NCBI RefSeq assembly: GCF_013034685.1
Contig: NZ_WQGO01000001.1
Location: forward strand, 496,001 to 560,000
DNA: 64,000 nucleotides
Reading direction: 5' to 3'
Source: Ruegeria lacuscaerulensis
GTDB lineage: Bacteria > Pseudomonadota > Alphaproteobacteria > Rhodobacterales > Rhodobacteraceae
The translations under genes and the position numbers were made by a program. How positions within the stretch are numbered: the stretch's first letter is position 1; the number at the start of each line of letters is the position of its first letter. This document shows positions 27,278 to 37,124 of the stretch, piece by piece. The notes below the pieces were generated by a model. The model was not told where the DNA came from. It saw only the letters and a program-made list of their open reading frames with translations, and searched no databases.

Positions 27278-27546
27278 TTGTCACCTATGCCATCTGGTTC
27301 GCTTTCGCCTGTTTCGGCGCGGCGATCATGCTGTGCCTCTACCGGATCATCTCGGCCGAGGGGGTCGGCACCCGCGTTCTGGCGCTGGACACGATGGTGA
27401 TCAACACCATCGCGCTGATGATCCTGTACGGGCTTGCATTGGGGACCGAGATCTTTTTCGAATCCGCCATGATCATTGCCATGCTGGGTTTTGTCTCGAC
27501 CGTAGCCTATGCGCGCTTCATGCTGCGCGGCAATATCATCGAGTGA
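27274..27546 (+). CDS. mrpF: Mrp antiporter subunit F
   Basis: 90 residues with three membrane segments, MrpF/MnhF family (ISAEGVGTRVLALDTMVINTIALMILYG). Four-base overlap with mrpE; mrpG begins seven bases after its stop. Confidence 0.93.
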   Translation: MIVTYAIWFAFACFGAAIMLCLYRIISAEGVGTRVLALDTMVINTIALMILYGLALGTEIFFESAMIIAMLGFVSTVAYARFMLRGNIIE

Positions 27547-27553
27547 GGGCGGC

Positions 27554-27940
27554 ATGACGATTATCTTCGAAATTCTGATTGCTTTCTTTCTGGTCGTTTC
27601 TGGCATCTTCGGCTTTGTCGGGTCCTATGGGATGATCAAGCTGAAGGACCCGATGTCGCGCCTGCATGCACCTACCAAAGCCACCACGCTGGGCGTAGGC
27701 GGGGTGCTGCTGGCGTCGATCGGCCATTCGGTTCTGCTCGAAGGCAAGCTCTCGCTGCACGAGCTTCTGATCACGCTCTTTTTGTTCCTGACCGCGCCGA
27801 TCACGGCCCTGTTCATTGCCAAATGGCATATTCATCGCCATGAAAAGCCAAGCGACCTGCCGGATGCGGGCGAGGATGAGCTTTGGGCCACCCACGCGGT
27901 CGAGCAGGTCGAGGACGTCCCTGACCACACAGCGAACTGA
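27554..27940 (+). CDS. mrpG: Mrp antiporter subunit G
   Basis: 128 residues, MrpG/MnhG family: three membrane segments with GSYGMIKLKDPMSRLHAPTKATTLGVGG, the conserved loop. The start at ATG 27554 has GGGCGGC upstream rather than a strong ribosome site; an in-frame upstream start would lie in mrpF. The C-terminal tail beyond residue 98 is acidic and outside the membrane. selD follows after five bases. Confidence 0.93.
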   Translation: MTIIFEILIAFFLVVSGIFGFVGSYGMIKLKDPMSRLHAPTKATTLGVGGVLLASIGHSVLLEGKLSLHELLITLFLFLTAPITALFIAKWHIHRHEKPSDLPDAGEDELWATHAVEQVEDVPDHTAN

Positions 27941-27945
27941 CCCTG

Positions 27946-30105
27946 ATGCATACTTCTCCGCTGCCCCTGACCCGCGATCTGGTTCTTGTCGGCGGCGGCC
28001 ATACGCACGCGCTGCTGCTGCGCAAATGGGGGATGAACCCCTTGCCCGGCGCACGCGTGACCGTGATCAACCCCGGCCCCACCGCGCCGTATTCCGGCAT
28101 GTTGCCGGGGTTTGTGGCCGGGCATTACGAACGCGCAGAACTGGATATTGATCTGGTGAGGCTGGCCCGGTTCGCTGGCGCGCGGGTCATTTTGGGCAAG
28201 GTAGAGGGAATAGATCTGGATACCCGTTGCGTGCGCGTACCAGGCCGCCCTCCCGTGGCGTTTGACGTGGCCTCGGTTAATATTGGCATCACCTCGGACA
28301 TGCCCGCCCTGCCCGGATTTTCTGATCACGCGGTGCCCGCTAAACCTCTGGGTCCGTTTGCCGCCAGATGGGGCGAATATCTTGAACGTACGGGCCCTGC
28401 CTCGGTCGTTGTGATCGGCGGCGGCGTGGCCGGGGTTGAGTTGGTGATGGCCATGGCCCACGCCCTGCGCGCCAAGGGACGTGTGGCGCAGGTCACGTTG
28501 ATCGACAATGCGCAGGCGTTGACGGCGACAGCGGACAAGGCCGCTGCAACCATCCGCAAGGCCATGGAGGGGCTTGGGGTTGACGTGATCGAAGGCGCGA
28601 CCATTGCAAAGATCACCAGCGAAACCGTCGTGCTGGAAGATGGCCGCCAAATCCCTGCCAGTTTCGTGACAGGCGCAGCCGGAGCGCGCCCTTATGCCTG
28701 GATGGCCGATACCGGGCTGGAGATGCAGGATGGTTTTATCCGGGTGAACGGCTTCCTCCAGTCCAGCGACCCCGCGATTTTCGCCGCCGGGGATTGCGCG
28801 CATCTGTCCGAAAACCCGCGCCCCAAAGCGGGCGTCTACGCGGTGCGCGAGGCGCCAGTCCTGTTCAACAACTTGCGAGCCATGCTCGGGGCGGGCCGGA
28901 TGCGCCGCTATCAACCGCAGAAGGATTACCTGAAACTGATCTCGCTGGGCGAGAAATCAGCTTTGGGCGAGCGTCTTGGAACCTCGTTCAGTGGCCCGTT
29001 GATGTGGCGTTGGAAAAACCACATTGATCAGACCTTTATGAACAAGTTTCGGCACCTGCCGCAGATGGAACCGCCCGAGGTGCCACGGCTTCACGCCAGC
29101 GGGTTGCAAGAGGCGTTGGGCAACAAACCCATGTGTGGCGGCTGCGGTGCCAAAGTCGGGCACGGTGCGCTGCACGCTGCATTGAAACACCTGCCCGAGG
29201 TACAACGAGCGGACATCCACTCCCTGCCCGGCGACGATGCCGCCCTGGTTCATACTGGTGGCGTGCGGCAGGTCATCACCTCGGACCATCTGCGAAGCGT
29301 CTCAGATGATCCAGTACTGATGACACGCATCGCCGCAGTTCATGCCTTGGGCGATATCTGGGCAATGGGCGCTACGCCACAGGCCGCTACAGCGACCATC
29401 ATCCTACCCCGCATGACGCCCGACTTGCAGCGCAGAACGATGGCCGAAATCATGTCAACTGCCAGTGAAGTCATCCGCCAAGCCGGGGCCGAGATCGTGG
29501 GCGGTCACAGTTCCATGGGGGATGAGATGACCATCGGGTTCACCCTGACCGGACTGTGCGCGCGCGCGCCGATCACCCTGTCCGGGGCGCATACGGGCGA
29601 TGCTTTGATCCTGACCAAACCTCTGGGCAGCGGCGTTCTAATGGCTGCTGAAATGGCCGGCCAAGCCGACGGGGACTGGATCACCAAAGCCTATGAACAG
29701 ATGACCCACCCGCAAGCTGAAGCGTCTCGGATTCTGGCTGATGCTCACGCGATGACGGATGTCACCGGGTTTGGGCTGGCGGGGCATTTGATGGGCATGT
29801 GTCAGGCCTCGGGCTGTGGCGCAACGCTGGATCTGGATGCGATTCCGTTGATGACCGGCGCGCTCGACTTGGCCACGCTGGGGGTCCGGTCCACGATTTT
29901 CGACGAAAATCGTTCCATCGCACCGGACCTGCCGTCTGGGGGTAAAGCTGATCTTTTGTTCGATCCGCAAACCGCAGGTGGGCTTTTGGCCGCGGTCGCG
30001 GCGGATAAGGCTCACAATCTTTGCGAACGGTTGCACAAAGCCGGATATCCAGCTGTGGTGATCGGCCATATGACCGAAGCCGCAGGGCTGCGCCTTCAGG
30101 ACTGA
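27946..30105 (+). CDS. selD: Selenide, water dikinase fused to an NADH-dehydrogenase-like domain
   Basis: 719 residues. Residues 1 to about 375 form an FAD/NAD(P)-dependent oxidoreductase with two nucleotide loops (LVLVGGGHTHALLLRKWG and VVVIGGGVAGVEL) and an AAGDCAHL motif for FAD. Residues about 385-719 are SelD, making selenophosphate from selenide and ATP; the catalytic cysteine and lysine lie in MCGGCGAKVGHG and there is no selenocysteine codon. The fusion is known in several bacteria; the oxidoreductase may supply reduced selenium. It starts five bases after mrpG and its end overlaps mnmH (opposite strand) by ten. Confidence 0.93.
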   Translation: MHTSPLPLTRDLVLVGGGHTHALLLRKWGMNPLPGARVTVINPGPTAPYSGMLPGFVAGHYERAELDIDLVRLARFAGARVILGKVEGIDLDTRCVRVPGRPPVAFDVASVNIGITSDMPALPGFSDHAVPAKPLGPFAARWGEYLERTGPASVVVIGGGVAGVELVMAMAHALRAKGRVAQVTLIDNAQALTATADKAAATIRKAMEGLGVDVIEGATIAKITSETVVLEDGRQIPASFVTGAAGARPYAWMADTGLEMQDGFIRVNGFLQSSDPAIFAAGDCAHLSENPRPKAGVYAVREAPVLFNNLRAMLGAGRMRRYQPQKDYLKLISLGEKSALGERLGTSFSGPLMWRWKNHIDQTFMNKFRHLPQMEPPEVPRLHASGLQEALGNKPMCGGCGAKVGHGALHAALKHLPEVQRADIHSLPGDDAALVHTGGVRQVITSDHLRSVSDDPVLMTRIAAVHALGDIWAMGATPQAATATIILPRMTPDLQRRTMAEIMSTASEVIRQAGAEIVGGHSSMGDEMTIGFTLTGLCARAPITLSGAHTGDALILTKPLGSGVLMAAEMAGQADGDWITKAYEQMTHPQAEASRILADAHAMTDVTGFGLAGHLMGMCQASGCGATLDLDAIPLMTGALDLATLGVRSTIFDENRSIAPDLPSGGKADLLFDPQTAGGLLAAVAADKAHNLCERLHKAGYPAVVIGHMTEAAGLRLQD

Positions 30106-31148
30106 TCCAGAACCTTCTGCACCTGAGACGCGGCCTTCTCCAACCCCTTGGTATCAAGCGTTGGCACATCAACCCGCGCAATCAAATCCGCCTTCCGCGC
30201 ACGGCTGGATTTCGCATAGGCCGGGTCATAGTGCTGCTGCATCAAAGCCTGCGTCAGTGCCAGCTTGTCGCCCACCTCGATCAGGGCCAGCCAACCGTCG
30301 ACCACCTCATGCCCGCGATGGGACCGAAGCGGAGACAGCCTGTCCCGCAACCGGGCTGTGTCAGATAAGATATCATCATAGGCCCGCACCAGATAAGTCG
30401 AGCGCGCCTCAAGCGGTGTGCAGATCTGAATACGCGGCGCGGCGCATAATGCGGTCCACAGTGAGGGCGGCAGGATCAAAGACCCGATCTTGGAAGATTC
30501 CGCCTCGACCACCACGGGATGTTCGGGATCAAGGGCGCAGAGCGCCGCCGCAAGCGCCGATTCAAATGCTTTCTGACTAGGTTGACCCCCGGGCTGTTCC
30601 CCAAGTAGCGAGCCGCGGTGATTGGCCAACCCTTCCAGGTCCAGCACCTGAACACCACGGGTGTTTAGGCGGGCCAGCAATTCAGTCTTGGCAGTTCCGG
30701 TGTAGCCATCCAGCGCGAACAGACGATGCGGCAGAGGGTCCTCGTAGAGATATCGGTTCACCAAACGGCGATAGGTGCGATAGCCGCCCTCGACCACTTC
30801 GGCCCGCCAACCGATCTGTTGCAGCATCCAGGTGAATGAGCCCGAGCGTTGCCCACCGCGCCAGCAATAGACCAGAGGTTTCCACCCGCCCTCATGATGC
30901 GCCAGGCTGTTTTCGATATGGTTGGCGGCATTGCGAAACACCAGCGCTGCACCCAACTTGCGGGCCAGAAATGGGCTTTGTTGCACATAGATCGTCCCGA
31001 CCCGGGCGCGTTCTTCATTGTCCAGAACCGGCAAGCTGATCGCGCCCGGAAGGTGATCTTGGGCGTATTCGGCAGGGCTGCGCACGTCGATCACGGTGTC
31101 AAACCCATGCGCATAAAGGTCAGGAAGGCTGTAAAATTTCAAAACCAT
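30096..31148 (-). CDS. mnmH: tRNA 2-selenouridine synthase MnmH/SelU
   Basis: 350 residues. The N-terminal rhodanese domain carries the catalytic cysteine in YCWRGGQRSGSF (near residue 97), and the C-terminal part has a P-loop written GYTGTAKT, with alanine in place of the usual glycine before the lysine. It replaces sulfur by selenium at the wobble 2-thiouridine of some tRNAs, through a geranylated intermediate. It uses selenophosphate from SelD, the convergent neighbour. No selA, selB or selC is in this window. Confidence 0.94.
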   Translation of the reverse strand: MVLKFYSLPDLYAHGFDTVIDVRSPAEYAQDHLPGAISLPVLDNEERARVGTIYVQQSPFLARKLGAALVFRNAANHIENSLAHHEGGWKPLVYCWRGGQRSGSFTWMLQQIGWRAEVVEGGYRTYRRLVNRYLYEDPLPHRLFALDGYTGTAKTELLARLNTRGVQVLDLEGLANHRGSLLGEQPGGQPSQKAFESALAAALCALDPEHPVVVEAESSKIGSLILPPSLWTALCAAPRIQICTPLEARSTYLVRAYDDILSDTARLRDRLSPLRSHRGHEVVDGWLALIEVGDKLALTQALMQQHYDPAYAKSSRARKADLIARVDVPTLDTKGLEKAASQVQKVLDQS

Positions 31149-31192
31149 GTCAAAGGTCTATCGCGCGAAAGCTGGATTGCAAAGAAGAACGC

Positions 31193-31858
31193 TCAACCTG
31201 CGACGGGCTCGATCAGGCTCGCTCCGCTGGCCCGGTTGGAGTTCACGGCGGGATCGACCCGGTAATAGCTCAGCAAGCCCTCAGGCCCCGGTACCATCAG
31301 ACGGGCGGCACCTTTCCCTGCCTCACCCAGCCACAAGGGCCAGTCCTGTGGCTCAAGGATCAGCGGCATTCGATGGTGGATCGCACTCAGAGTGTCATTG
31401 GCCGAGGTCGTGACGATGGCGCAGGTCGGCTGCCGGGCTTCCTCGGCGCCCCAGTTCTGCCAGACACCAGCAAAGGCGATGGGCGCATGATCGAGGCGAT
31501 GAATATACCATGGCAACCTGTTGCCTTGTTCGGTCTTGGTCCATTCATAAAACCCCGTCGCCAAGATCAGACAGCGCCTTTCGCGGCAAGCCGCGCGAAA
31601 GGCCGGTTTCTCGGCCAGGGTCTCGGCACGCGCGTTGATCAGCAGGGGCCCAGCGGTTTCGGTCTTGTACCAATGTGGCAGGAACCCCCAGCGCATCGGA
31701 TCCAGGGTTCGCCCGTTTTCGCTCGCGCGCACCACATGTACCTGATTTGTGGGGCAAACATTGAAATTGGGCACAGCCGGCAAGCTGTTGGACGGCCGCG
31801 CGGCAAAAAGCTGAGCCATCGCATCATTGGGAAGAGTTATTGCAAACCGTCCGCACAT
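31193..31858 (-). CDS. SOS response-associated peptidase family (YedK/HMCES)
   Basis: 221 residues of the SRAP family, which caps abasic sites in single-stranded DNA by a covalent thiazolidine link. Cysteine 2 (MCGRFAIT) is the nucleophile once methionine is removed; INARAETLAEKPAF, GFYEW and HHRMPLIL supply the other conserved residues. All catalytic positions appear intact. It is divergent from the TPR-sulfotransferase with 45 bases between the starts. Confidence 0.94.
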   Translation of the reverse strand: MCGRFAITLPNDAMAQLFAARPSNSLPAVPNFNVCPTNQVHVVRASENGRTLDPMRWGFLPHWYKTETAGPLLINARAETLAEKPAFRAACRERRCLILATGFYEWTKTEQGNRLPWYIHRLDHAPIAFAGVWQNWGAEEARQPTCAIVTTSANDTLSAIHHRMPLILEPQDWPLWLGEAGKGAARLMVPGPEGLLSYYRVDPAVNSNRASGASLIEPVAG

Positions 31859-31903
31859 GGGTAATGAACCACCTATATTTCCTTCTTACAGGCACCGGGT
31901 CAT

Positions 31904-33556
31904 ATGCAAAACCAAACAGCCAATACCCTTAAAAGCAAGGCTTTGTCAGCGCTGGAGACCGGCAAGCCGCACCAGGCGCTAAAAAAAGCTCAACTGGGAT
32001 TGAAGAAGTTTCCAAAAGACAGCGATTTTCACGCCATCGCAGGCTTTGTCCTGACCGAAATGAAGCAATATAGGAAGTCGATCCCGCATTTCGTGGAAGC
32101 CGCGCGGATGAAGCCGCAAGACCCGCAATTCGTAGAGAATTTGGCCAATGCGTTGATGCAAACCGGCCAGATTCCAAAAGCGCTGGATTATGCCGAACAG
32201 AAGCTTGAGATCTTTCCCAACAACAAAGAGCTCAACCGCGTTCTGGATGAAATTTACCTGAAAGGTAACAACTGGCGTCAGATCATTGATCACACAACCA
32301 AAAAGCTGGTCGCAGACCCTGACAATGTCGATCTCCTTTCGACGCGGGCGCGGGCCTATGGGCGGGTCGGGTTCGACGAGGACAGTTCAAACGATATTAA
32401 CCATGCCTACCGGATCGCACCGGAAAGCCACAAAGTCGCGTTACTAAAGGCAGTCAACTTGCATCAAGGCGGTGACAAGGCGGGAACCAAGGCTATCCTG
32501 GAGCGGATTCTGAACGAAAACCCGGACCACATCAATTCGTTGCTGCAACTTTCTACGATGGTAGGTGGTGCGGAAGCCGGAAGCTTGCTCAAAAACGTTG
32601 AAAGCGCGATTGAGAGATCGGAACACAAGCTATCCGAATTGGAATTTGCCAAGGCGCATCTGACACACAAAATCGATGGCTTGGACGCGGCCATGCCGCA
32701 ATTCGAAAAGGCCAACGCGGTTCAGCACGATTCCAATCCATATAATTTTGAATCCGAAGAGGAAAAACTGGGCACGGTCACACGTCAATTTTCTGAAGGC
32801 AATCAAATATTGGCAAATGACGTAAGCGAAGGACCTTTGCCAATATTCGTCGTCGGCCAACCGCGTTCAGGCACGACCTTGATGGAGATGATGCTGAGTT
32901 CAGACCCCAACATTGCTGGTTGTGGTGAACTTATGCTCGGGTCCGACCTCTCGGTTAACTTCTGGCAAGGCAAGGATACTTTCGATACGGCATCTGCCGC
33001 TCAGTTCGCGCAGGAATTTCGCAAACTGATGCCTCCGATCCCTGAAGGGTCCATAGCCTTTGTCGACAAGATGCCCCATAATTTCCAACGTGTGGGCTAT
33101 TTGCTGTCCGCCTTCCCGAATGCGCGGGTGATCAACATGCAGCGCGATCCACGCGATGTAGGGCTGTCGAAATGGATCCGACGCTTTCCCGCAGGCGGGA
33201 TGCGCTATGCGTCAAACCAAAAGGCTATTGCACACACTGCCAACCTGTACCGGCGCTATATGGCTCATTGGGAAAAAGTGTTCGAGGATCGCATCCTGAC
33301 CGTTCCTTACGAAAAACTCGTGGCCGATCCCGAAACCTACAGCAAGAAGGTCGCTACGTTCTGCGGCATCGACTGGTCCGAGGCGATGATGCACCCGGAA
33401 GAGAACAAAAAACAGGTTAGAACGGCCAGCATCGACCAGGTGCGCAACAAAATCTCCACCAAATCTGTCGGCGGATGGCGCAGCGTCAGGCACCATCTTC
33501 AGCCAATGCTGGACGGTATCGATCCCGCGCTTTGGCCTGAGTACGAATTCGACTGA
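31904..33556 (+). CDS. TPR-containing sulfotransferase
   Basis: 550 residues in two parts: N-terminal tetratricopeptide repeats (about 1-270) and a C-terminal sulfotransferase domain (about 300-545). The latter has the PAPS 5'-phosphosulfate loop VVGQPRSGTTLMEMML and the 3'-phosphate region QRDPRDVGLSKW. Similar fusions are common in Rhodobacteraceae; acceptor substrate unknown, perhaps a protein or sugar held by the repeats. Base composition in the first 900 bases is more AT-rich than the neighbours. Confidence 0.88.
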   Translation: MQNQTANTLKSKALSALETGKPHQALKKAQLGLKKFPKDSDFHAIAGFVLTEMKQYRKSIPHFVEAARMKPQDPQFVENLANALMQTGQIPKALDYAEQKLEIFPNNKELNRVLDEIYLKGNNWRQIIDHTTKKLVADPDNVDLLSTRARAYGRVGFDEDSSNDINHAYRIAPESHKVALLKAVNLHQGGDKAGTKAILERILNENPDHINSLLQLSTMVGGAEAGSLLKNVESAIERSEHKLSELEFAKAHLTHKIDGLDAAMPQFEKANAVQHDSNPYNFESEEEKLGTVTRQFSEGNQILANDVSEGPLPIFVVGQPRSGTTLMEMMLSSDPNIAGCGELMLGSDLSVNFWQGKDTFDTASAAQFAQEFRKLMPPIPEGSIAFVDKMPHNFQRVGYLLSAFPNARVINMQRDPRDVGLSKWIRRFPAGGMRYASNQKAIAHTANLYRRYMAHWEKVFEDRILTVPYEKLVADPETYSKKVATFCGIDWSEAMMHPEENKKQVRTASIDQVRNKISTKSVGGWRSVRHHLQPMLDGIDPALWPEYEFD

Positions 33557-33569
33557 TAAAAACAATAAA

Positions 33570-33592
33570 GGCCGCATCCTTACGATGCGGCC
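33570..33592. terminator. Bidirectional terminator between sulfotransferase and nucleotidase genes
   Basis: Perfect 9-bp stem GGCCGCATC (33570-33578) with GATGCGGCC (33584-33592), loop of five. On the minus strand it is followed by a T-rich run (TTTATTGTTTTT), so it may serve the rightward gene as well as the convergent 5'-nucleotidase gene. Confidence 0.85.
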
Positions 33593-33616
33593 TGTCAGTT
33601 TCCTGCACCTAAGCTG

Positions 33617-35200
33617 TTATTTCTGCTTGATGCGCCCGTCCAGATACGGGGTGTACGGCGCGTTGGCGGCCAGATATTCAGCCGTCACGTCAGCCAGGTC
33701 CGGGCCATAATCATAGGCGTTCTTGTCATCGCCTTCGAACATGTCATAGCCGTCGCCGCCATTACGGACATAGTTGTTGGTCACGACAAGATAGGTCGCC
33801 GCCGGGTCAATCGGGACAAAGCCCCCGTCCTTGGCTACCATCACATCGCTGATACGCCCTTCGTTCGGCGCAACCGCAGGATCCCATGTGAAAGTCAAAC
33901 CGGCCACTTGCGGGAAACGGCCCTTGACCTCTTCCACCTGGCTCACACCGTTTTCCAGCGCATCGATGACGCCCTGACCGCTGATTTGGAAGGTTGAGAG
34001 CGTGTTCTGGAACGGCAGCACGGTCAGCACTTCGCCCATGGTCACGTCACCCGGATCAATCGAGGCACGCAAACCACCCGAGTTTGCAATTGCAATCTGC
34101 ACACCCTGATCGGCAACACGGGCCAGCATGGCATCGGCTACAAGATTGCCCATCTGGCATTCTTGCACTCGGCAGACAGCGCGGTCGCCCTCAATCGCGT
34201 CAGCAGCACTTGCCACAACCTTGTTGCGAATCTCGTCCAGCGGCACGGCCAGTTCCGCGATGCGATCCAGCGCCGACTGATCCTCGGTCACAGTGTTGTC
34301 CATGATCAGCGGCTCGCCCGCGGCTTCGACCACATTGCCATCGTCGTCAAAGGTCACGTTCAGCTCACCCAGGAATTTGCCATAGGCATAGGCCTGAACG
34401 ATCTGGACCCCGTTCACCACGGTTGGATAGGGACCCGCCGCCTTGTCCGAGACGTTGGACAGATACGTGTTGGAATGTCCCCCCACGATCACATCGACAC
34501 CGGTTGTTTCACTGGCCACGCGTTGGTCCACGCCAAAGCCCGAATGGCTGAGTACGATGATCTTGTTCACCCCCTCGCCGGTCAGTCTGTCAACTTCGGC
34601 CTGCACCGCCGGGACCGGATCCGAGAAGGTTATGTTCGGGCCGGGTGAGGCCAGATCATGGGTGTCTTCCGGGGTCAGGCCGATCAGGCCGATCTTCTCG
34701 CCGCCCACTTCAATCACGGTCGATTTCTTGATCTTGTCGGTCAGCAGCTCTTCGTCTTTGACATCGGCGTTCGACATCAGCACTGGAAAATCGACCGAGT
34801 CGATGAAACCGCGCAGAACTTCGGGCCCGTCGTCGAATTCGTGGTTGCCCACGGTCATCGCGTCATAACTCAGCTTGTTCATGAACTCAGCCGCGACCTT
34901 GCCCTTGTAATAGGTATAGAACAGGGACCCCTGAAATTGGTCTCCGCCATCCACAAGGATCGAGTTCTCGGCACGGCCACGGGCATCGTTCACTGCCGTT
35001 ACCAAACGGGCCGAGCCACCAAAGCACTCGCCTTCGGCATTGTCTTCAGCGCTGCAGCCGCTGTCATATTTGTTGATCGGTTCGAACCGGGCGTGGAAAT
35101 CGTTGGTATGCAGGATCGTCAGCTTATATTCGGCTGCGGCCATGCCTGCTGTCAGGCCCAGAACGGCGACCGATGTCAGTAAGCGGGTGAACATGTTCAA
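33617..35200 (-). CDS. Periplasmic 5'-nucleotidase/2',3'-cyclic phosphodiesterase (UshA-like)
   Basis: 527 residues with a signal peptide ending near AAAEYK. N-terminal metallophosphatase domain has LHTNDFHARFEP, DGGDQFQGS, TVGNHEFDDG, LSHSGFGVD and VGGHSNT, which together supply the two metal sites. The C-terminal 5'-nucleotidase domain (about 320-510) contains IAIANSGGLRASIDPG and NNYVRNGGDGYDMF for substrate binding. It should release phosphate and nucleosides from extracellular nucleotides. Single gene with its own terminator. Confidence 0.93.
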   Translation of the reverse strand: MNMFTRLLTSVAVLGLTAGMAAAEYKLTILHTNDFHARFEPINKYDSGCSAEDNAEGECFGGSARLVTAVNDARGRAENSILVDGGDQFQGSLFYTYYKGKVAAEFMNKLSYDAMTVGNHEFDDGPEVLRGFIDSVDFPVLMSNADVKDEELLTDKIKKSTVIEVGGEKIGLIGLTPEDTHDLASPGPNITFSDPVPAVQAEVDRLTGEGVNKIIVLSHSGFGVDQRVASETTGVDVIVGGHSNTYLSNVSDKAAGPYPTVVNGVQIVQAYAYGKFLGELNVTFDDDGNVVEAAGEPLIMDNTVTEDQSALDRIAELAVPLDEIRNKVVASAADAIEGDRAVCRVQECQMGNLVADAMLARVADQGVQIAIANSGGLRASIDPGDVTMGEVLTVLPFQNTLSTFQISGQGVIDALENGVSQVEEVKGRFPQVAGLTFTWDPAVAPNEGRISDVMVAKDGGFVPIDPAATYLVVTNNYVRNGGDGYDMFEGDDKNAYDYGPDLADVTAEYLAANAPYTPYLDGRIKQK

Positions 35201-35302
35201 ACTCCCAATTGTTATTTGTCGTGATCGTGCGCCGTGCCGCGCAAAGAGTCAAAGGGGGAAATCCAGCTTGATTCTACCCGCCGTGCGAGGCATCACGGCC
35301 CC

Positions 35303-35641
35303 ATGCTGATTTACAAGATTTTCCGGGCCGACGAATGGGCCGCTTTGCAGTCCGATGGGGCGACGGACGGTGCTCCGATTGATGTCGCAGACGGCTATGT
35401 CCATTTCTCGACGGCCGAGCAAGCAGCCGAGACAGCGGCCAAGCATTTCGCCGGGATCGACGGTCTGACCCTGTTGGCCTGCGACGCCGGCGCGATGGGT
35501 GACGACCTGAAATGGGAGGTCTCGCGCGGGGGCGCGCTGTTTCCGCATCTCTACCGGCAGATCAGGATGACGGATGTGCATTGGGCCAAGCCTTTGCCTT
35601 TTGACGGGCAGGCCCACCAGTTCCCCGAGGAGATGGAATGA
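35303..35641 (+). CDS. DUF952 family protein
   Basis: 112-residue DUF952 protein of unknown function. Family features: IYKIFRADEWAAL at the N-terminus, DGYVHFSTAEQAAETAAKHF, and KWEVSRGGALFPHLYRQI, the latter histidines being the conserved ones. ATG 35303 is preferred over an upstream start at 35234 because the family begins at the LIYKI segment. First gene of a four-gene coupled operon ending in arsC. Confidence 0.88.
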   Translation: MLIYKIFRADEWAALQSDGATDGAPIDVADGYVHFSTAEQAAETAAKHFAGIDGLTLLACDAGAMGDDLKWEVSRGGALFPHLYRQIRMTDVHWAKPLPFDGQAHQFPEEME

Positions 35642-36069
35642 CCCGCTACGTCGACCCAGATCGCGCGCAGTTCGAGGCGTTCAAGAATCTGGACCGCGAC
35701 CATCCGATCGAGATGCTCAATCTGGTGAAATTCCGCGCCAAGGCCGCGTACCCGGATGACCACGATCTGGCCGATGCCGGTCTGACCGGCGCGCAGGCCT
35801 ATCGCAACTACGGGAGCGACACCGCCCCGATCATCGCCCGTATCGGCGCACATATTCTATGGAGCGGCGCGTTTCAAACAACCCTGATTGGCCCGCAGGA
35901 CGAGGTTTGGGACGCAGTCTTTATCGCCAGCTATCCCACCGCTCATGCGTTCATGGAAATGGTCACGGACCCGGATTACCAAAAAGCGGTCGTGCATCGT
36001 CAGGCAGCGGTGGACACGTCGCGGCTTATCCGTTGCGCGCCGACCCAAGGCAGAGAGAGCTTCGGATGA
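35638..36069 (+). CDS. DUF1330 family protein
   Basis: 143 residues, ferredoxin-like alpha/beta fold of the DUF1330 family: [14 protein letters not shown], then a central helix and [32 protein letters not shown]. Function unknown; dimeric alpha/beta barrel relatives include oxygenases and isomerases. ATGA overlap on both sides, with the DUF952 gene upstream and pyrD downstream. Confidence 0.88.
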   Translation: MTRYVDPDRAQFEAFKNLDRDHPIEMLNLVKFRAKAAYPDDHDLADAGLTGAQAYRNYGSDTAPIIARIGAHILWSGAFQTTLIGPQDEVWDAVFIASYPTAHAFMEMVTDPDYQKAVVHRQAAVDTSRLIRCAPTQGRESFG

Positions 36070-37124
36070 AACTGACCGAGAAACTGGGCCTTGCCGCCCT
36101 GCACCGGATGGATCCGGAAGCCGCGCATGGGATGTCGATCAAGGCGTTGAAAGCGGGGCTAGCCCCCGCGCCCGGTCCTGTGACCTCGTCCCGGTTGCGC
36201 ACACAGGTGGCTGGGCTTGATCTGCCCAACCCGGTTGGGCTGGCCGCTGGTTTCGACAAGAACGGCGAGGTTCTGACACCTCTGTCCCGCGTGGGGTTCG
36301 GGTTTATCGAGGTCGGTGCCGTGACCCCACGCCCGCAGCCCGGTAACCCCAAACCACGCCTGTTTCGCCTGTCCGAAGACAAGGCCGCCATCAACCGCTT
36401 TGGCTTCAACAACGAAGGCATGGAGGTCATGGCCACTCGTCTGGCGGATCGCCCAAAAGACGCTGTGATCGGCCTGAACCTGGGTGCGAACAAGGACAGC
36501 GACGACCGCCCCGGCGACTTTGCCAAGGTGCTGGCCCATTGCGCGGCACATCTGGATTTCGCGACGGTCAATGTCTCGTCCCCTAACACCGAGAAACTGC
36601 GCGACCTGCAGGGCAAGGCTGCGCTCAGTGCGTTGCTAGGCGGAGTGATCGAAACCCGCGATGCCCTGCCCCGTCCCCTGCCTGTCTTCCTGAAGATCGC
36701 CCCCGATCTGACCGAAGACGAATTGCAAGACATTGCTGATGTCGCTCGGGAAACCGGCGTGGATGCGGTGATCGCCACCAATACCACCCTGTCCCGCGAC
36801 GGGCTGCGAAGTGTGCATAAGGATCAGGCCGGAGGTCTGTCCGGCGCACCTCTGTTCGAGAAATCCACCCGCGTATTGGCCCGGCTGAGCCAGTTGACAG
36901 AAGGTCAAATCCCTCTGATCGGTGTTGGTGGGATCAGCACGGCGGAACAGGCCTATGCCAAGATTTGCGCCGGAGCCTCTGCCGTGCAGTTCTACACGGC
37001 GATGGTTTATGGCGGCATCTCATTGGCCGCTGAGATCGTGCAGGGGTTGGATAAACTTCTGGCGCGCGACGGGTTCGACACTGTCGCACAGGCTGTGGGC
37101 AGTAAACGTGAGGACTGGTTATGA
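36066..37124 (+). CDS. pyrD: Dihydroorotate dehydrogenase (quinone), class 2
   Basis: 352 residues. Membrane-associated flavoenzyme for pyrimidine synthesis. The short N-terminal helix ([20 protein letters not shown]) is the class 2 membrane extension. FMN and substrate motifs: [30 protein letters not shown] and [14 protein letters not shown], whose serine is the class 2 catalytic base. Start ATG 36066 is coupled to the DUF1330 stop. Confidence 0.96.
   Translation: MKLTEKLGLAALHRMDPEAAHGMSIKALKAGLAPAPGPVTSSRLRTQVAGLDLPNPVGLAAGFDKNGEVLTPLSRVGFGFIEVGAVTPRPQPGNPKPRLFRLSEDKAAINRFGFNNEGMEVMATRLADRPKDAVIGLNLGANKDSDDRPGDFAKVLAHCAAHLDFATVNVSSPNTEKLRDLQGKAALSALLGGVIETRDALPRPLPVFLKIAPDLTEDELQDIADVARETGVDAVIATNTTLSRDGLRSVHKDQAGGLSGAPLFEKSTRVLARLSQLTEGQIPLIGVGGISTAEQAYAKICAGASAVQFYTAMVYGGISLAAEIVQGLDKLLARDGFDTVAQAVGSKREDWL

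Noticed and set aside
29000-29200. Selenocysteine codon at the SelD active site
   Set aside because: The active-site region reads cysteine (CGGCGAK) with no in-frame TGA.
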